From assembly GCA_025345505.1 (NCBI GenBank), contig JANVCC010000183.1, forward strand, positions 671,248 through 735,247: a stretch of 64,000 nucleotides of DNA, given 5' to 3'. Source of the stretch: Todiramphus chloris collaris (taxonomy: Eukaryota; Chordata; Aves; Coraciiformes; Alcedinidae). Below the pieces are notes generated by a model that saw only the letters and a program-made list of their open reading frames with translations, was not told the origin of the DNA and made no database searches. The translations under genes were made by a program, and so were the position numbers. Numbering within the stretch: the stretch's first letter is position 1; each line of letters opens with the position of its first letter. Below are positions 35,011 to 46,700 of the stretch, piece by piece.

Positions 35011-38000
35011 TTCCCCAGGGGAATTGATTCCCGGGACGGCAGCGCCCGGGAGGTTGCCTGGTCCCTTCTTGCGCGAGCAGCGTCCCCGCGAGGGGAAGAG
35101 GACGAGGGGCCTTTTATTCAAGGTTACAAGCCTCTTATTTTTGGATGCGTTTCCCTTACCGCCGGAGCTGGCCCGGGCTGCGAGCTGTTGAAGTTTTTGC
35201 TCCTTTGTTTGTTTAATGGAAGTGCTGTTTGTTTTTGATCACAGGCATTCGATAGGCGCTTCCTCTGCAGGCAGGAAGCCGTGATTTCCTGTTGGCTCCC
35301 CGGCCAACTCTCACTGCGCAGGAAACTTCGCTCTGCTGAGTGTTCACTTTTCGTACAACGTTTTTGGAAGGTCTTTCGTGTTGTTGTTTTGTTTTCTCTT
35401 CCCCTCCCTCCCCCGCCCTCCTTCCACCTCCCTGCGAGTGGTGCTGGTGGCACTGGGACTTCATATGGAGGATGAGTAGAGGCAGCCCTGAGCCGACACG
35501 CGCCGGGTGATGCTGTCGGCCAAAAGTGGTTGTGTTTAGGCTGAAATCTTGTGGTGAGGTCCGACTGTATCTTTCCCGTGCTTTTGCGGACCCCACTCCG
35601 GGCGGATCTGCGGCCGCAAGCACCCGGTTTCTTTGCGGCTCTCCCTCTGCTGCTGCTTTGTTGTGTGCCCCGTACCGAAAGGTTGTTTATTTTTAGTGGG
35701 ATGCTACTTAATTTCCTGACGAGGAAGGTGTAGTTGGAGCAGGCCATTTAAACGACTTTCCCAATATCACTGGGTCGGCTTCACCTGCTCGTTTGCTTGC
35801 TGTGCTAGGAGCTTCGGGCAGATGAACACTTTTGAGGATGCAGCAGGTGGAAATTTCATCACCAGTGACCCATTAAACCCCTGACAGACGCTGCTCGAGC
35901 CCTGCCCACCCTGCCCGAGGTGGATGGTGTTTCCCAGCACAGGCAGCTCATTTCCCAGCCCTGCAATATCCCACCGGCCTTGTTCCCTCTGTTACAACCC
36001 TGTGTCCGGGTCAGCCCCGTGGAACGTCGGCGAGGAGTCGGGGGATGGTGCTTGGGGATGCTTCGCACCCGCGTGGGAGTTCCTGGGCTGGAAGAGAGAT
36101 GCTTGAGCTTTCCCATCATATCACACGCGGGTGGACCGGCAGGTCCTCCACGGCTCCTCACCCCCGGGGCTGTTTTAACTCGGCGTGTTTATCCCGTTGG
36201 CTTCACGGCAGCGCGATGCCCGGCGCTGAGTTGCTGCGGTGTCAGATGGCTCCAGCCACAGGAAACCCGGACAGACAGACGGACACCGCTGCATGAGAGC
36301 TTGCAAACTGCCCCCCCGGCAACAGATGCCGACCGTCAGCGCCGCGCATACTTCTCTGCCCGAGTTTTTAATTACTTTGCTGCCGTAAAGAGGGTCCCCT
36401 GCAGGGAGGGAATTGGTGATGGGAAGAAGAGAGGCTGGAGGAACAAAGCGGGGAGAGAAGCGGTGGAGGAGGGGGGGAGCAGAGCAGCTCCGAAGATGGT
36501 CGGAGGTTTTTGTCCGGGGTTGTGCAAGAGCAGCTGGCTGGGGCTGTTTGGCCGCAGGGCGATGTACGAAGGGATAGGAGCTGGAGGAGGAGGAGGGAGG
36601 AGAGGGCAGGATGATCCCTGCTGCAGCCACTGAGCCGGTCTCCAGCCTTCGTGCGCTTTGGCTGTGGTTTGCGCTCCAAGGAAAATATTGCCCAGGCTGC
36701 TCTGGTGCAGCCCCGGCCCCCTGCAAGCGTGTCCCCCACCACGGCAGCTTCGTCTCCCGCCTCGTTCCTGGAGAGCTCTCCATTCCCCAGGCCCCTTCCG
36801 ATCATTGCACGTCGGTGACATCATTCCCGGTTGCCATGGAAAAGCCAGGTTGTCCAAAACACGACCCCTTGGCCTCATCCCATGTGTGTCAGGAAATGAA
36901 GGCTTTATAGCCCATCTCTGCAACGGAGCAGAAACAGCCAGAGCAGGAACCGCCGCTCGGGGACGGGCGCACGACCCAGCTTCGTCGCGGGGCTGCCGGG
37001 CGGGCGGCTCCCCGGTGGCCTCTCTGCTGGGGAAATGGGGACCCATTGCTTGGGGGTTGCGAGGCTGATTTATGTCTCTTGAGTTATTTCTGGGCTGCTG
37101 AGCTTTCTGCTTTGGTCTGAAACACCCCAGAGGAGAGGCAACCTGAGGTGTTGAAGCCGGTGCCCAGGGAAACGTCTGCACCAGGCTCGGAGAAATGGGG
37201 AGAAAATGGTTCATGGGGACTTGGAGTGGTCAGAGGTGGTCAGATGCATCTCCCTCACGCTGCCTTTGGGGGGCTGTGATGTGCAGGGATTTTGGGAACC
37301 TCAGCCGCAGGAAGTTTCCTAAATCCAGAAGAAACTGTCCCCGAATCGACAATTACCGGAGACCTCGCAGGCAGTGGGGCCCTGGAGAGGACACGTCAGG
37401 TGCTGTCCCACGGCGGGGCTGGGACTCTGCTGGTAAAGGCAGCCTTTGTTTAGGCAGGAATTACAACCAGGCTCTCTCTTCTCTCCCGCAGTGCTTGGGA
37501 GCGGAGGTGTTTCCCCGAGGGAGGGCTGGAAGCCTTACCCCGGATCCTCCAAAACCAGGGCAGAGAAAGGGCGAGGTGTCCTGCAGAGCCAGGCTGGACC
37601 CTCTCCCTCCATGCAGTGGAGCATAAAAACCTCCCGGGAACACGTGAAGTGGGCAGTGGCTTTGCCAACCCCGACTTCATCTTCCCTTCCGAACTCGCAG
37701 CAGTGCCAGCACGTGTGGTGGCACCCGGGCCGGGTGGCACCTCGAGTGCAACGGCTCGGCAGCCGCTCGGGCTTTGGCAGGGTTTGTCTCACCCCTGCCC
37801 TTCCTGCTCTCCATTTGTCTGGGAGGTGAAAACTCTGCTCCTGACAGAGCGGCCGAGCATCTCCGGAGAGTCCGAGACCCAAAGAGCCTCGAGGTCTCAC
37901 GGTTTCGTGCCGTTGCATCCCGGTGCTGGGCACTGCACGCAGACACGGGCGTGTGTCCACAGACGTGTGCGCTGCCGTGCCAGCTTCCACTAGCCCTGGT

Positions 38001-38104
38001 TTCGTGTGTGTGTGTGGCATGTGAGGCAGCCCTGAGCACGAGGGAAGCAAATAATAAGAAGAAAATGACCCTCTAAGGGCACCGTGGCCTGATTCTGGTT
38101 TCCA
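35011..38104. other. Intergenic, CpG-rich in part, no gene recognised
   Basis: Scattered CpG-rich stretches (about 35590-35680, 36120-36360 and 36930-37020) lack convincing splice-linked exons. No family motif is visible in the many overlapping short frames. Confidence 0.45.
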
Positions 38105-38225
38105 CTCTGTACTGGAACCTCAGTGGGCTAGATCAGGTTGGACGGGGCTTTGAGCATCCTGGCCTGGGGGAAGGTTGGAACTGGATGATCTTTCATGCCC
38201 CTTCCAACCCAGGATTCTGTGATCT
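38105..38225 (+). mobile_element. CR1 3' remnant
   Basis: GATCAGGTTGGACGGGGCTT, GGTTGGAACTGGATGATCTT and CCCCTTCCAACCCAGGATTC are present. It is internally shortened. Confidence 0.75.
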
Positions 38226-39051
38226 CAAACCTGGAGGGTTTTTTTCAGCTCGCTCACCACTCTGCTGTGTGTGTCCCACCCCCCCAGCCTGGCACAAGCG
38301 CCCCGGCAAACGGCAGCACCCAGCAGGTTCAGCAGCTCACGCCTTCGGGGGATGTGCTGGAAAATAAAAAGTTGGAGCCTTTCAGTTTTGCATAACCCCA
38401 TCCGGGGGCACGGTGCCGGCACCGAGCGCGTGGAAAAGTGCCTGGGTGACTTGTTTTGGTCTCACTTCGCTCGAGAACTTGCCAACGCCGCAGTCAAATT
38501 GCCCCGGTAAACAAGGGCACGAGCTGGCGGTGACACGGTCCCGACCCGCCGGTGCCGGCCGACCCGCTGCACTGCGCTGCCGTGGGTGTTTCGGAGTTAA
38601 AAATAGAGCCTAGATTTCAGATTTCAGTTAGCAAAGGCGGAGGCAGGGAGCAGAAAGCTGTTTGTCAGCGCCAGGGTTTCCCCTGAGATGCTGAAATGAG
38701 TCAGATAAGAGATGGGCACAACCGTGCACATGTCCTGCTTCTGGTGCTGGCTGCGCTGCTCCGGGGGAACTTGGTCGGTGTGCCGAGGTGGCTTGGAAGC
38801 CACAGTCCCTGTGGATGCTCAGAATGACTCACGTTCCTACCTGGTTTAGTCGCTTGACAGCATCCTACTCTCAGCTCCTGTTGAAAACATTGCTTTCTGC
38901 CATGAAAGTCCTGCTTTGGTCTTGAAACAGTTATCTTCTCACCTGGCTCAATCCCTACATGTATTCTGAGCTCTTGCAAAGGGGTAGCAGGGGAGGAGGG
39001 AGGGGTGGGGTTGGCAGCGGAGCAGGGGTGTCCTGAGTGGACCTGTGCAGC

Positions 39052-39488
39052 TTCGAGGGGCTGGAGAACAAGGGTGCTGAGGAGCGGGTGAGGGACCTGG
39101 GCTGGTTCAGCCTGGAGAGAAGGAGGCTCAGGGGAGCCCTTCTGGCTCTGCCAGCTCCTGGCAGGAGGGGGGGTGAGCTGGGGGTGAGATCTCTTGTCCC
39201 CAAGCCATGGGACAAGAGGAACCGGCCTCAAGTTGCCCCAGGGCAGGTTGAGGTTGGAGCAGAGGAGAAATGTCTTCTCCAAAGGGGTTGTCCAGGGCTG
39301 TGCCAGGCTGCCCAGGGCAGGGGGGGGGAGCCCCCATGACCCCTGGAGGGGTTTCTAAGCTGTGGAGCTGTGGTGCTGAGGGCCAGGGGTCAGTGGTGCC
39401 CTGGCAGCTCTGGGACAACGCTTGTACTTCACGACCTCCAAGGTCTCTTCCAACCAGAACAATTCTGTGACTCTGTTCTGTGATTCTA
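39052..39488 (+). mobile_element. CR1 LINE 3' fragment, sense
   Basis: It runs from GGGGCTGGAGAACAAGGGTG through GGTTCAGCCTGGAG and GTGGTGCCCTGGCAG to two tail units ending ATTCT. It is very close in sequence to the copies at 2297 and 7312. Confidence 0.92.
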
Positions 39489-39541
39489 AGAGGCCCAGGG
39501 AACATGGAGCCTCCAGATAAACCTTGAGGAGGTGGAAAGGG

Positions 39542-39650
39542 TGCAGAGCCAAACCCCAGGGTGGGCAGCATCCCACGGGCAGAGCCAAACCCTGGGGTGG
39601 GCAGCATCCCACGGGCAGAGCCAAACCCCAGGGTGGGCAGCATCCTGAAC
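39542..39650. repeat. 36-bp tandem repeat, three copies
   Basis: GCAGAGCCAAACCCCAGGGT followed by GGGCAGCATCCCACGG repeats three times with only single-base differences (CCCAG versus CTGGG). Confidence 0.9.
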
Positions 39651-42600
39651 ACCTCAGCCTCGCGCGGTCACTCGGCTTGCCCGGGGCTGAGCTGAGGGGC
39701 CAGGTCCCGCGAGCCGATGGAGGGCACTTTTTCACGGCCAACACCTCGCTCGCCTGCGCAGCAGCAGCGGCTTCCTGTTTGACTCACACCTGACAGCCCA
39801 GAAGCCGGGGCCTCTCACGCTCGCGAGCGAGTGAATGGGGCTGTTTACAATTAGAGAACATGGGATTCCCAGAAAGAGGCTCAGACCGGACATCCTGAAG
39901 CGAAATACCCCGGGCGTCACCGGCTAAAAATAACCGTAGCAGAACAGTCACCCAACAAGCGGCGCGTTTGACACCGGCCCCGGCACCGAGCTCTCATGGA
40001 TCGCGGGGTCGGGGGAGCGGCAGGGGCAGGGGCACCCAAAGCACTGCCTCTCCCTTCCCCCAGTAGGTTTTTCTGGCATAACGTGGCTACAGAGCCTGGT
40101 GGCTGCTGCGTGCAGTGATTTCTCTTAGTTTTCGGTTTGTTTGGTGGGAATGGGGAGTAAGGGAAGGGTTGAAAGGTAAATAAACCGAGTTTCAGCCAGA
40201 AGTGGCGGGTGGAAATCAGTTTGACCTGCTGATGGGCTGGGGGAGGCTCTGGAGGGCTGGGGGAGGCTCTGGAGGGCTGCAAGTGAAGCAGGAACAGCCT
40301 GGGACAGGGTGAGGACTTTGCTGGCTGGCTCTGGACCTGGAGCTGGGTGGGCATGTGTCATTCTGGCCAGTTCCAGGGGATGCTGAGCAGCCTCAGGGAG
40401 CAGCAAGAGCGGCTGTTTCTCATCCCCTGTCAGCACTGGGAACACATCTCCCACTGGGGACTCCTTGCTTGGGGTCACAGTGGGTTCTATAGCAGATGCT
40501 GACAGGAGCCGGGGGGGAACCAGCCCCGTGGCACCTCTCAGCTCTGCGGGGACCCTGCCATGGGTTTCTCAGCAGGGTCCTGCTGCGGTTTCCTATTTGC
40601 ATCCCCAGGGTGAGCAAGTGCCTGACCTTAGAGCCTTCTCCCGCGTCTCCCCGGGACAGCACCCAGAAAGCAGCTGGCGGGAGCAGATGGCACGTGAGGA
40701 AGAGTCAGTGGTGCTCACTAATCCCGTATGAAATTCCCCAGGACCTCAGCCGGGACTCAGAAAATGGGGATGTGTTTGGTGGGACCAACCTCAGCTTGAG
40801 CTGAGCTGGGGGCTGTGGTCGCCTCGGCACGAAGCCGGGAGCTGCTGGCTTTGCGTCCCCTCCCTGGCTTGAGGAAGGGACAGCAAGATGGATCAGAGCA
40901 AAAGGGACCCAGAAAGGCTCGTAAAGACTCAGCTCAACAGCTCTAGAGTCTGGTCAGCTTCTTTCTAACAGAGATTTCAGAAGATAGGAGCTCCTGTTAA
41001 AGGGCTCTTATGCAATAAGTTGCTACGAGAGGAAGTTTCTCTTTAACCCCAGGCAGTTAGCGGTTGATTTATGTCCTACAGCTTTAGATTTTATAAGTTG
41101 CAGGGGTGTTGCGTAAAGAAGATAATTTGACCCTATCTTTCTTTTTTTTTTCTGTTGGGGAACATCTTTTATCTACCTTGATGATGTCAAAGGAAGGAAA
41201 ATCATATGGCTCAGGTTATCTGTGAGAGCGAATCCCGGAGTTCTCTCAGAGACGGGGCTGGATTTGGGTCTTCCTGAGGGACTGGCCACTTTTCTTTGCT
41301 ATTTGTATCCCCCCTCTCAAAATGCCAAAACAAAACAGTCTCCGTTGCCACGTGTGCCCTCGATTTCTCCTGCTCTCCTCATGGACTGAGTTCTAGTCGG
41401 TGGCTTTTGCTCTTCAGAGCTCAATGCTGCAGTGGGGAATATTCCAGGAGCAGGGACGTGGGGAGTGAACTTGCTGCAGACAATTTTGCATCACGTTACT
41501 TAGTTGGTGTAAACGTTGGCCCTGGGCTTACTGGGTCCTGGGGAGAACTTCCCGTCCCGTGGTCCTTCCTAGGTAAGAGCTATTGCTTAGTGGAGGTCAA
41601 CTCATTTCATGGCAGGGGAGATGGAGGAGTCTTCTGCCTTGCGGAAGCTTCGCTTGGACTCTCTCCTGATTTGCCATTTGCCTTTAACCTAAACCAAAAG
41701 TTGTTTGGACTAAAAGCGCTCATTAGCCGTTTGCGAACAGAAGGCCAATTACAGGGAGGAAACTAATTTCCCTCAGCGTGGCGGGGGAAAGACGCTGCTG
41801 CATCCTCTGAGCCGCGGTGTCCTTCCCAGCCGAAGAACCCGTCCAGGTTCTCTGCCTCCAGCTATGTCGGATGACGATAGTTTATGAACTCACCCTCTTG
41901 TTCTTGGCCTCCTCCTTGGAGCCGTGCCACGGGCTGCCCGGCTGCTGTGGCAGCAGCGATACCTCCCGGCCGTGCCAGCGACAGCCGCCCGCGTCCGAAG
42001 CTCCGTTAGTTCACTGGAGGACCAGGCTCCTCCGTCTGCAAAGCCACCGTGCAGCAGGGCTGACGGCGGAAAGCGGCCAAGGCACGGTCGCCACGGCTGC
42101 TGAGAGCAGGCAGGACGATGTCGGTGCTCCGAGGGGCTGGATGGGGAGTTGGGGCAATTCCCCTTTTTGTTCCAGGCTGCCCCAGTGCCCTTGAGCACTC
42201 GTGCATCAGCTCACCCTGTTTTCCCTCGTTTCATCAGCCTCGTTAATTGGGACCGGCCCCTCGTTGGTGTCCGCAGCCGTTGGGAAATCGGAGCTTGTAA
42301 ATTCTCAAAGGGAGGGTTTGGTTTTTTTCTCCCTTCCTGGGTGAGTGTGGGTGGCTCTGAAGCCTCTCCAATTTTAGCCTCCCCGCACCACCCAGATATA
42401 AAACGGGGCATCTTTGCTGCAGCTGCTCCCAGGATTTCCATTGTCCGGGAATTCCCGGGTGACCGGCGACGCTGGCAGGAGCGTCCGTGGAAACGGGCCA
42501 TTTTCTGCGACAGCTCCAACTGGTTGCAGGAGGCTGGTAGAGTCCCGAGAAGCTGCTGGTAGAGTCCCAGGAGCTCCTGGCGGCTTCGTTTTCTTTTGAA

Positions 42601-43261
42601 ACCAGTTGGCCCCCAAGCTGGGTGCGCGACTCAAATGAAAGGATGCGAGATAAACCCACTTGCGCGAGAGCACGAGCCGCGGCCCGAGGCAGCGCGGAAT
42701 CAGAGGTCGTCATTCTGAAACCGAGCATGGAAACTGCGCCGAGAAGAAAGCCGGAGAGTGGGGCTCGGATGCCTCGCCACACACGGTGCCGACCACACTA
42801 AAGAGCTGCTCTGCCTGGGGGCTGTCGCATGCGCTGGGGCGAAAGTCAGACGGAAACCTAAAGGGCAGCGGGCAGCTCTGGCCGGGCAGATGGACACCGA
42901 CAACAAAGGTACCCGCGTCCTCTCCGGGCTACGCTTGTCCAAGCCATCTTTTGTGTTTCACCGTGTCTTTGGGTGTTCTTTATCCTCTGAAGGTCTCCGC
43001 CGTGTTGGCGGTGACTGCCACCGTCGCTGCCACGGGTGGTTTTAGGCACCTCCCGGCCCGAGCGGCTCTGGAGGATGAGGAGATGTGGAGGTGGAGGGGA
43101 GGGAATGGTGAGGAACAGAGAAGAGGAGGCTCTGCTCGGTTAAAGCTCCTGCGTGCGTTTTTGTTGCTGCCGAGCCCGCTGCCAGCCTGCTCGAGAGCCC
43201 AGGCAGCGCTTCGCAGGAAATACACTCGGTGTTTGTGATGCTCGTGGCTTTGCACAAGGGC
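39651..43261. other. Intergenic, no gene recognised
   Basis: No supported exon. Two copies of a 20-bp unit (GGGCTGGGGGAGGCTCTGGA) lie at about 40236-40279. The AT-richer blocks 40960-41220 and 41470-41780 resemble regulatory DNA. CpG-rich DNA at 42640-43050 lacks an identifiable exon. Confidence 0.45.
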
Positions 43262-43545
43262 TGGCAGTGACAGGGCGAGGGGTGATGGCCTCAAACTGGC
43301 AGAGGGGAGGTTTAGTTCACAAGTTAGGAAGAAGATCTTCACTGTGAGGGTGGTGAGATGCTAGCACAGGTTGCCCAGGGAAGCTGTGGATGCTCCATCA
43401 CTGGGTGTGTTCAAGACCAGGTTGAATGGGGCTGTGAGCACCCTGCTCTAGTGGGAGGTGTCCCTACCCATGGCAGGGGGTTGGAACTGGGGGATCTTTA
43501 AGGTCCCTTCCAAGCCAAACCATCCTATAGTTCTGTGATAAGTAG
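43262..43545 (+). mobile_element. CR1 3' fragment
   Basis: It starts at GTGACAGGGCGAGGGGTGAT and runs through GTTGCCCAGGGAAGCTGTGG and CCCATGGCAGGGGGTTGGAA to CATCCTATAGTTCTGTGA. It is of the same subfamily as the 33360 copy. Confidence 0.9.
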
Positions 43546-43676
43546 CTGAGAGATGTTCTGAAGGACTGGCCATAGTGAAGGGCCTAAAACAGATGATCTC
43601 CTGGTGGACATCAGCCATGAAGGGACTGGCCAATGGGGCAGGTAGCTCTTGCTTGTGTTCACCATGGGTTGCTCAC

Positions 43677-43791
43677 CAGACAGCAGATAATCTCCTTGCC
43701 AGTGGGGACAGCTCCCCTCTCGCAGGTGACAAAGGCATTCTTCTCCACACACCGGTATTCGCCTTGCAGAGCCCTGGTCTGGACCAAGTGC
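43677..43791 (-). other. Candidate unassigned exon (minus strand)
   Basis: This 115-nt segment is bounded by an acceptor (TGGCTCCAG) and a donor (CTG then GTGAGC) on the minus strand. It is open for 38 codons, beginning with the last base of a split codon. The peptide has five cysteines, including a CC pair near its end (around EYRCVEKNAF and IICCL). I do not recognise a family, and no partner exon could be found, so this may be chance. It lies 130 bp right of a CR1 copy. Confidence 0.2.
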
Positions 43792-46700
43792 CTGGAGCCA
43801 GGACATGAGGAGCATCTCTCCACATTCTTCATCCCAAGACAGGCATTAGAGCTCTTCCCTTGCCACCCTCTGGAACTTCCTTGCTTGAGTAGGTTGGGAA
43901 ATGGCATCAAGATGGAAATGTGCAGGTCATGGCATCATGGTTTGGAGGAGGGAAGAACTTGACCTTGTTGATAGGGACAGGATGGGTTTGGATAAACTGT
44001 TTAGCGGTGGCAGAGAACAAGCCCATCTCGTTACAAATTGGTTCGAGGGGCCTTTTGTTTCAACCAAAACAGGATAATTTCCAACCAATTGCTTTTGAAC
44101 TGAAGGATGAGTAATGGTGCGGTGGCGGGGACGGCGAGGTTGCAGTTGTTCAAAGGAAGCCTTCGAAATTGTGTGAGTGTCGTGTTCCAAGCTCGTGTGA
44201 GGGCAGTGCCCGTGTGACGGGGACCACAACGCGCTGAACGAAACCTTCAGCTCCGTCCTCATCCTACAAGTGTTGGTCTTGAGCTCTGCTGGAAGTGTTG
44301 GTTCCATCGTGGGCACCTGCAGCAGAGGAGGTCTCTCCGAAAAGCCAGGGGGTGTGTTGGGAGCGTGCAGGGGCAGGATTTTCCACTCTGTAGGAGACGA
44401 GAAGAAACCTTCAGCTCTCAGCAAGAGGAAGCGGAGAGAAAACGGACCCTGAGTCAAAGCTGAAGAGGCTACAAAGGGCTCAGGGCACGAGCAGCAGCAG
44501 TGGGAAGGGTGAGTTGGCGGAGTGGGGCTGCAGCCCAGGAGCTGCTCCCAGGGCGAGGAACTCCGAGCTGGGCTGAGACCTTGTGGTTTTGTCCTGTAAG
44601 GGGAGGTGACCCTTGAAGAGGCCGGTGGGGAACCACGAGGAGCTTCTCAGGCAATCAGTCCTGGGTCAAGCACTCCTCTTCACGTTCTCTGCCAGGGATG
44701 CTGAGCTCTGTTTGTTTCTGAGCAAGCTACGAGGGCATCTGTACACGTGTCTGCGTCCACTTGGTGGCACTGTGTCTGCCTTGGCTTCTGCAGGAAGATG
44801 CTTTGGCATTCGGAAGGTGCTTTTCAGAGCCTCAGATGAGGCTGTGCCACAGAGGGTGACCTGGAGCCAGGCGTAGTGGTGATGCTCTGGGCACCTGCAC
44901 TGCAGGACTGTGCTGTGGTCGTGCTCTGGGGACCTGTGCTGTGTGGGCACAGCCAGGCTCTTCACCGCGGTCCATGGAGGAGCCAAGAGCATGACTTGAA
45001 ATAGTGGTTCTGGATGGGTACGAGGAGGAACTTGAATTGGAATAGGTTGTGCAGGTGCCACCCTTGAGCCTTTCAAGAACAACCTTGAGATGTCTTCACC
45101 TGAGCATCACTTCAAAGCCGAGGGAGGGGAAAGAGCTTTTTCTAGGGCATGAGTCATCTGGGCCATTTTGGAGAGGAACCGTTCCTGCTCTGCCCAGGGA
45201 TTTCACAGGTGGTTTTTCACTTGTGTGACTGAGACGGTGCCCACGGAAAGTTGTCCTCCTAGGTCAGTTGGGTCACGTTTTCTCTCAGCCAGACTGCTGC
45301 GAGCTGCAGATCAAGAGTTCCTTTCTCTAACTGGCTTGGTGAGAAAATCACAACTGCTCCGGGTCAGGTTAAGAAGCTGCTGTTTCTCTTTTAGCAGTTG
45401 CTGCCAAGTTTAAGTGAACTCGGGTGCTTCCTGTGCCCGGGCAGGCTCTGAAGACCTTTAGGATGAGGTGCAACTGGATTGTTTTGTGCCCTGGTAGTCA
45501 AAGACTGGCTTCATATGCCTGAAATGTTTCTCAAGGAAAAGCCACCTGTGAGCCACCCCCTCTCTGCTGAGGAACCCTCTGGTCCATCCTTTAGCAAGGG
45601 GCACAGGGGAGGTGGGAAGGGCAGAACCTGCAGAGGTGGCACCTCAACCCTTCCCAGATGCTCCAATCCCCATGCTTTAGGGCGCAGGATGCTCTGGTGG
45701 TCCCCAAACCCACCCCGAGGTTAGAGAAAGAGCCCTTTTTTTTTGCTGTAGGCACAGGACGGGCTGGGGACCCTGGGTGGATCCTGGACTGGTGGCCAAG
45801 GAGGTTGTGCCATGAGGGGGGGGGGGAGGTGATCCAGCCTCGGATGCCAACATGCCAGAGGCCTTTGTTCATTCTCCTGGTGTGGAGGAAAACACAGTTT
45901 CACCGGCTATTATTTCTTCATCTGGACGCAAACCCTCGGGGCATTTTAAAAGGGAAATAAAACAATTTCCAGTCCCTCAGGTGGTGACATTTGCAAACTG
46001 CCCTGAAATAAGACGGCCCCTTTCTCGCGGAACTGCTCGGCCTGAGCTTCTCTAAGGGAAAAGAGCAACGGCGAGCAGGTCGCGCGCGGGGCTTTCGTCG
46101 GAGCTGGGGTAAGAAGGCAGAGCTCTGCCTACGCCGGGCTGCGCTTTGCTTCGCAGCAAGGAACCCGTCGCGTCGTCTCTGTGCTCCCCAAGCCCTCCGG
46201 AGAGGCTTGAGATGGGAGATTTGGGACCCGGCTAGAAGGGAGATGACGAAGGCAGCGAGTTATTGTTGCGTTCGCCGCCGGAGTCGGGAGAGGGCGTGCG
46301 GCCGCGGCCGGGCTTTGCTCCAGAAACATTTAGTCAACTCAAAGGCTGTTTCGAAAGCTAAATTCAGAGCCGCTCCAGCTCCTTCCCCGGCCCATTGTTG
46401 TGGTTTTACAATCACATTTTCCTGTTTTTAAAACGAGTGTTTTTCTCTCCCCCGGGGCTGTACGAAAGCCCCGCGAGAGCGGCAGGGGGAAGGCGGCCGC
46501 AGGGCTGGGCTGTGCCCGGGGTGCAGTGGACCCAGGGCAACCCCCCCCCCGCCGCTGGCATCGCCCCTTCCCTCCGCTCGCCGGGCGCTCCGTGGCACCA
46601 GCGATAAGAGGCGGGCAGGAGGCTGATGATCTGTTCTCTTTTAAATGATTTCTTTTAACGCGCCGGTTCCTCCTTGCCGTGCTGTGGTTTTGCGCTGGGA

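Noticed and set aside
36372..37214. 280-codon minus-strand open frame
   Set aside because: Low-complexity Pro/Ser/Arg composition, overlapping open frames on both strands, and no splice-linked partner.
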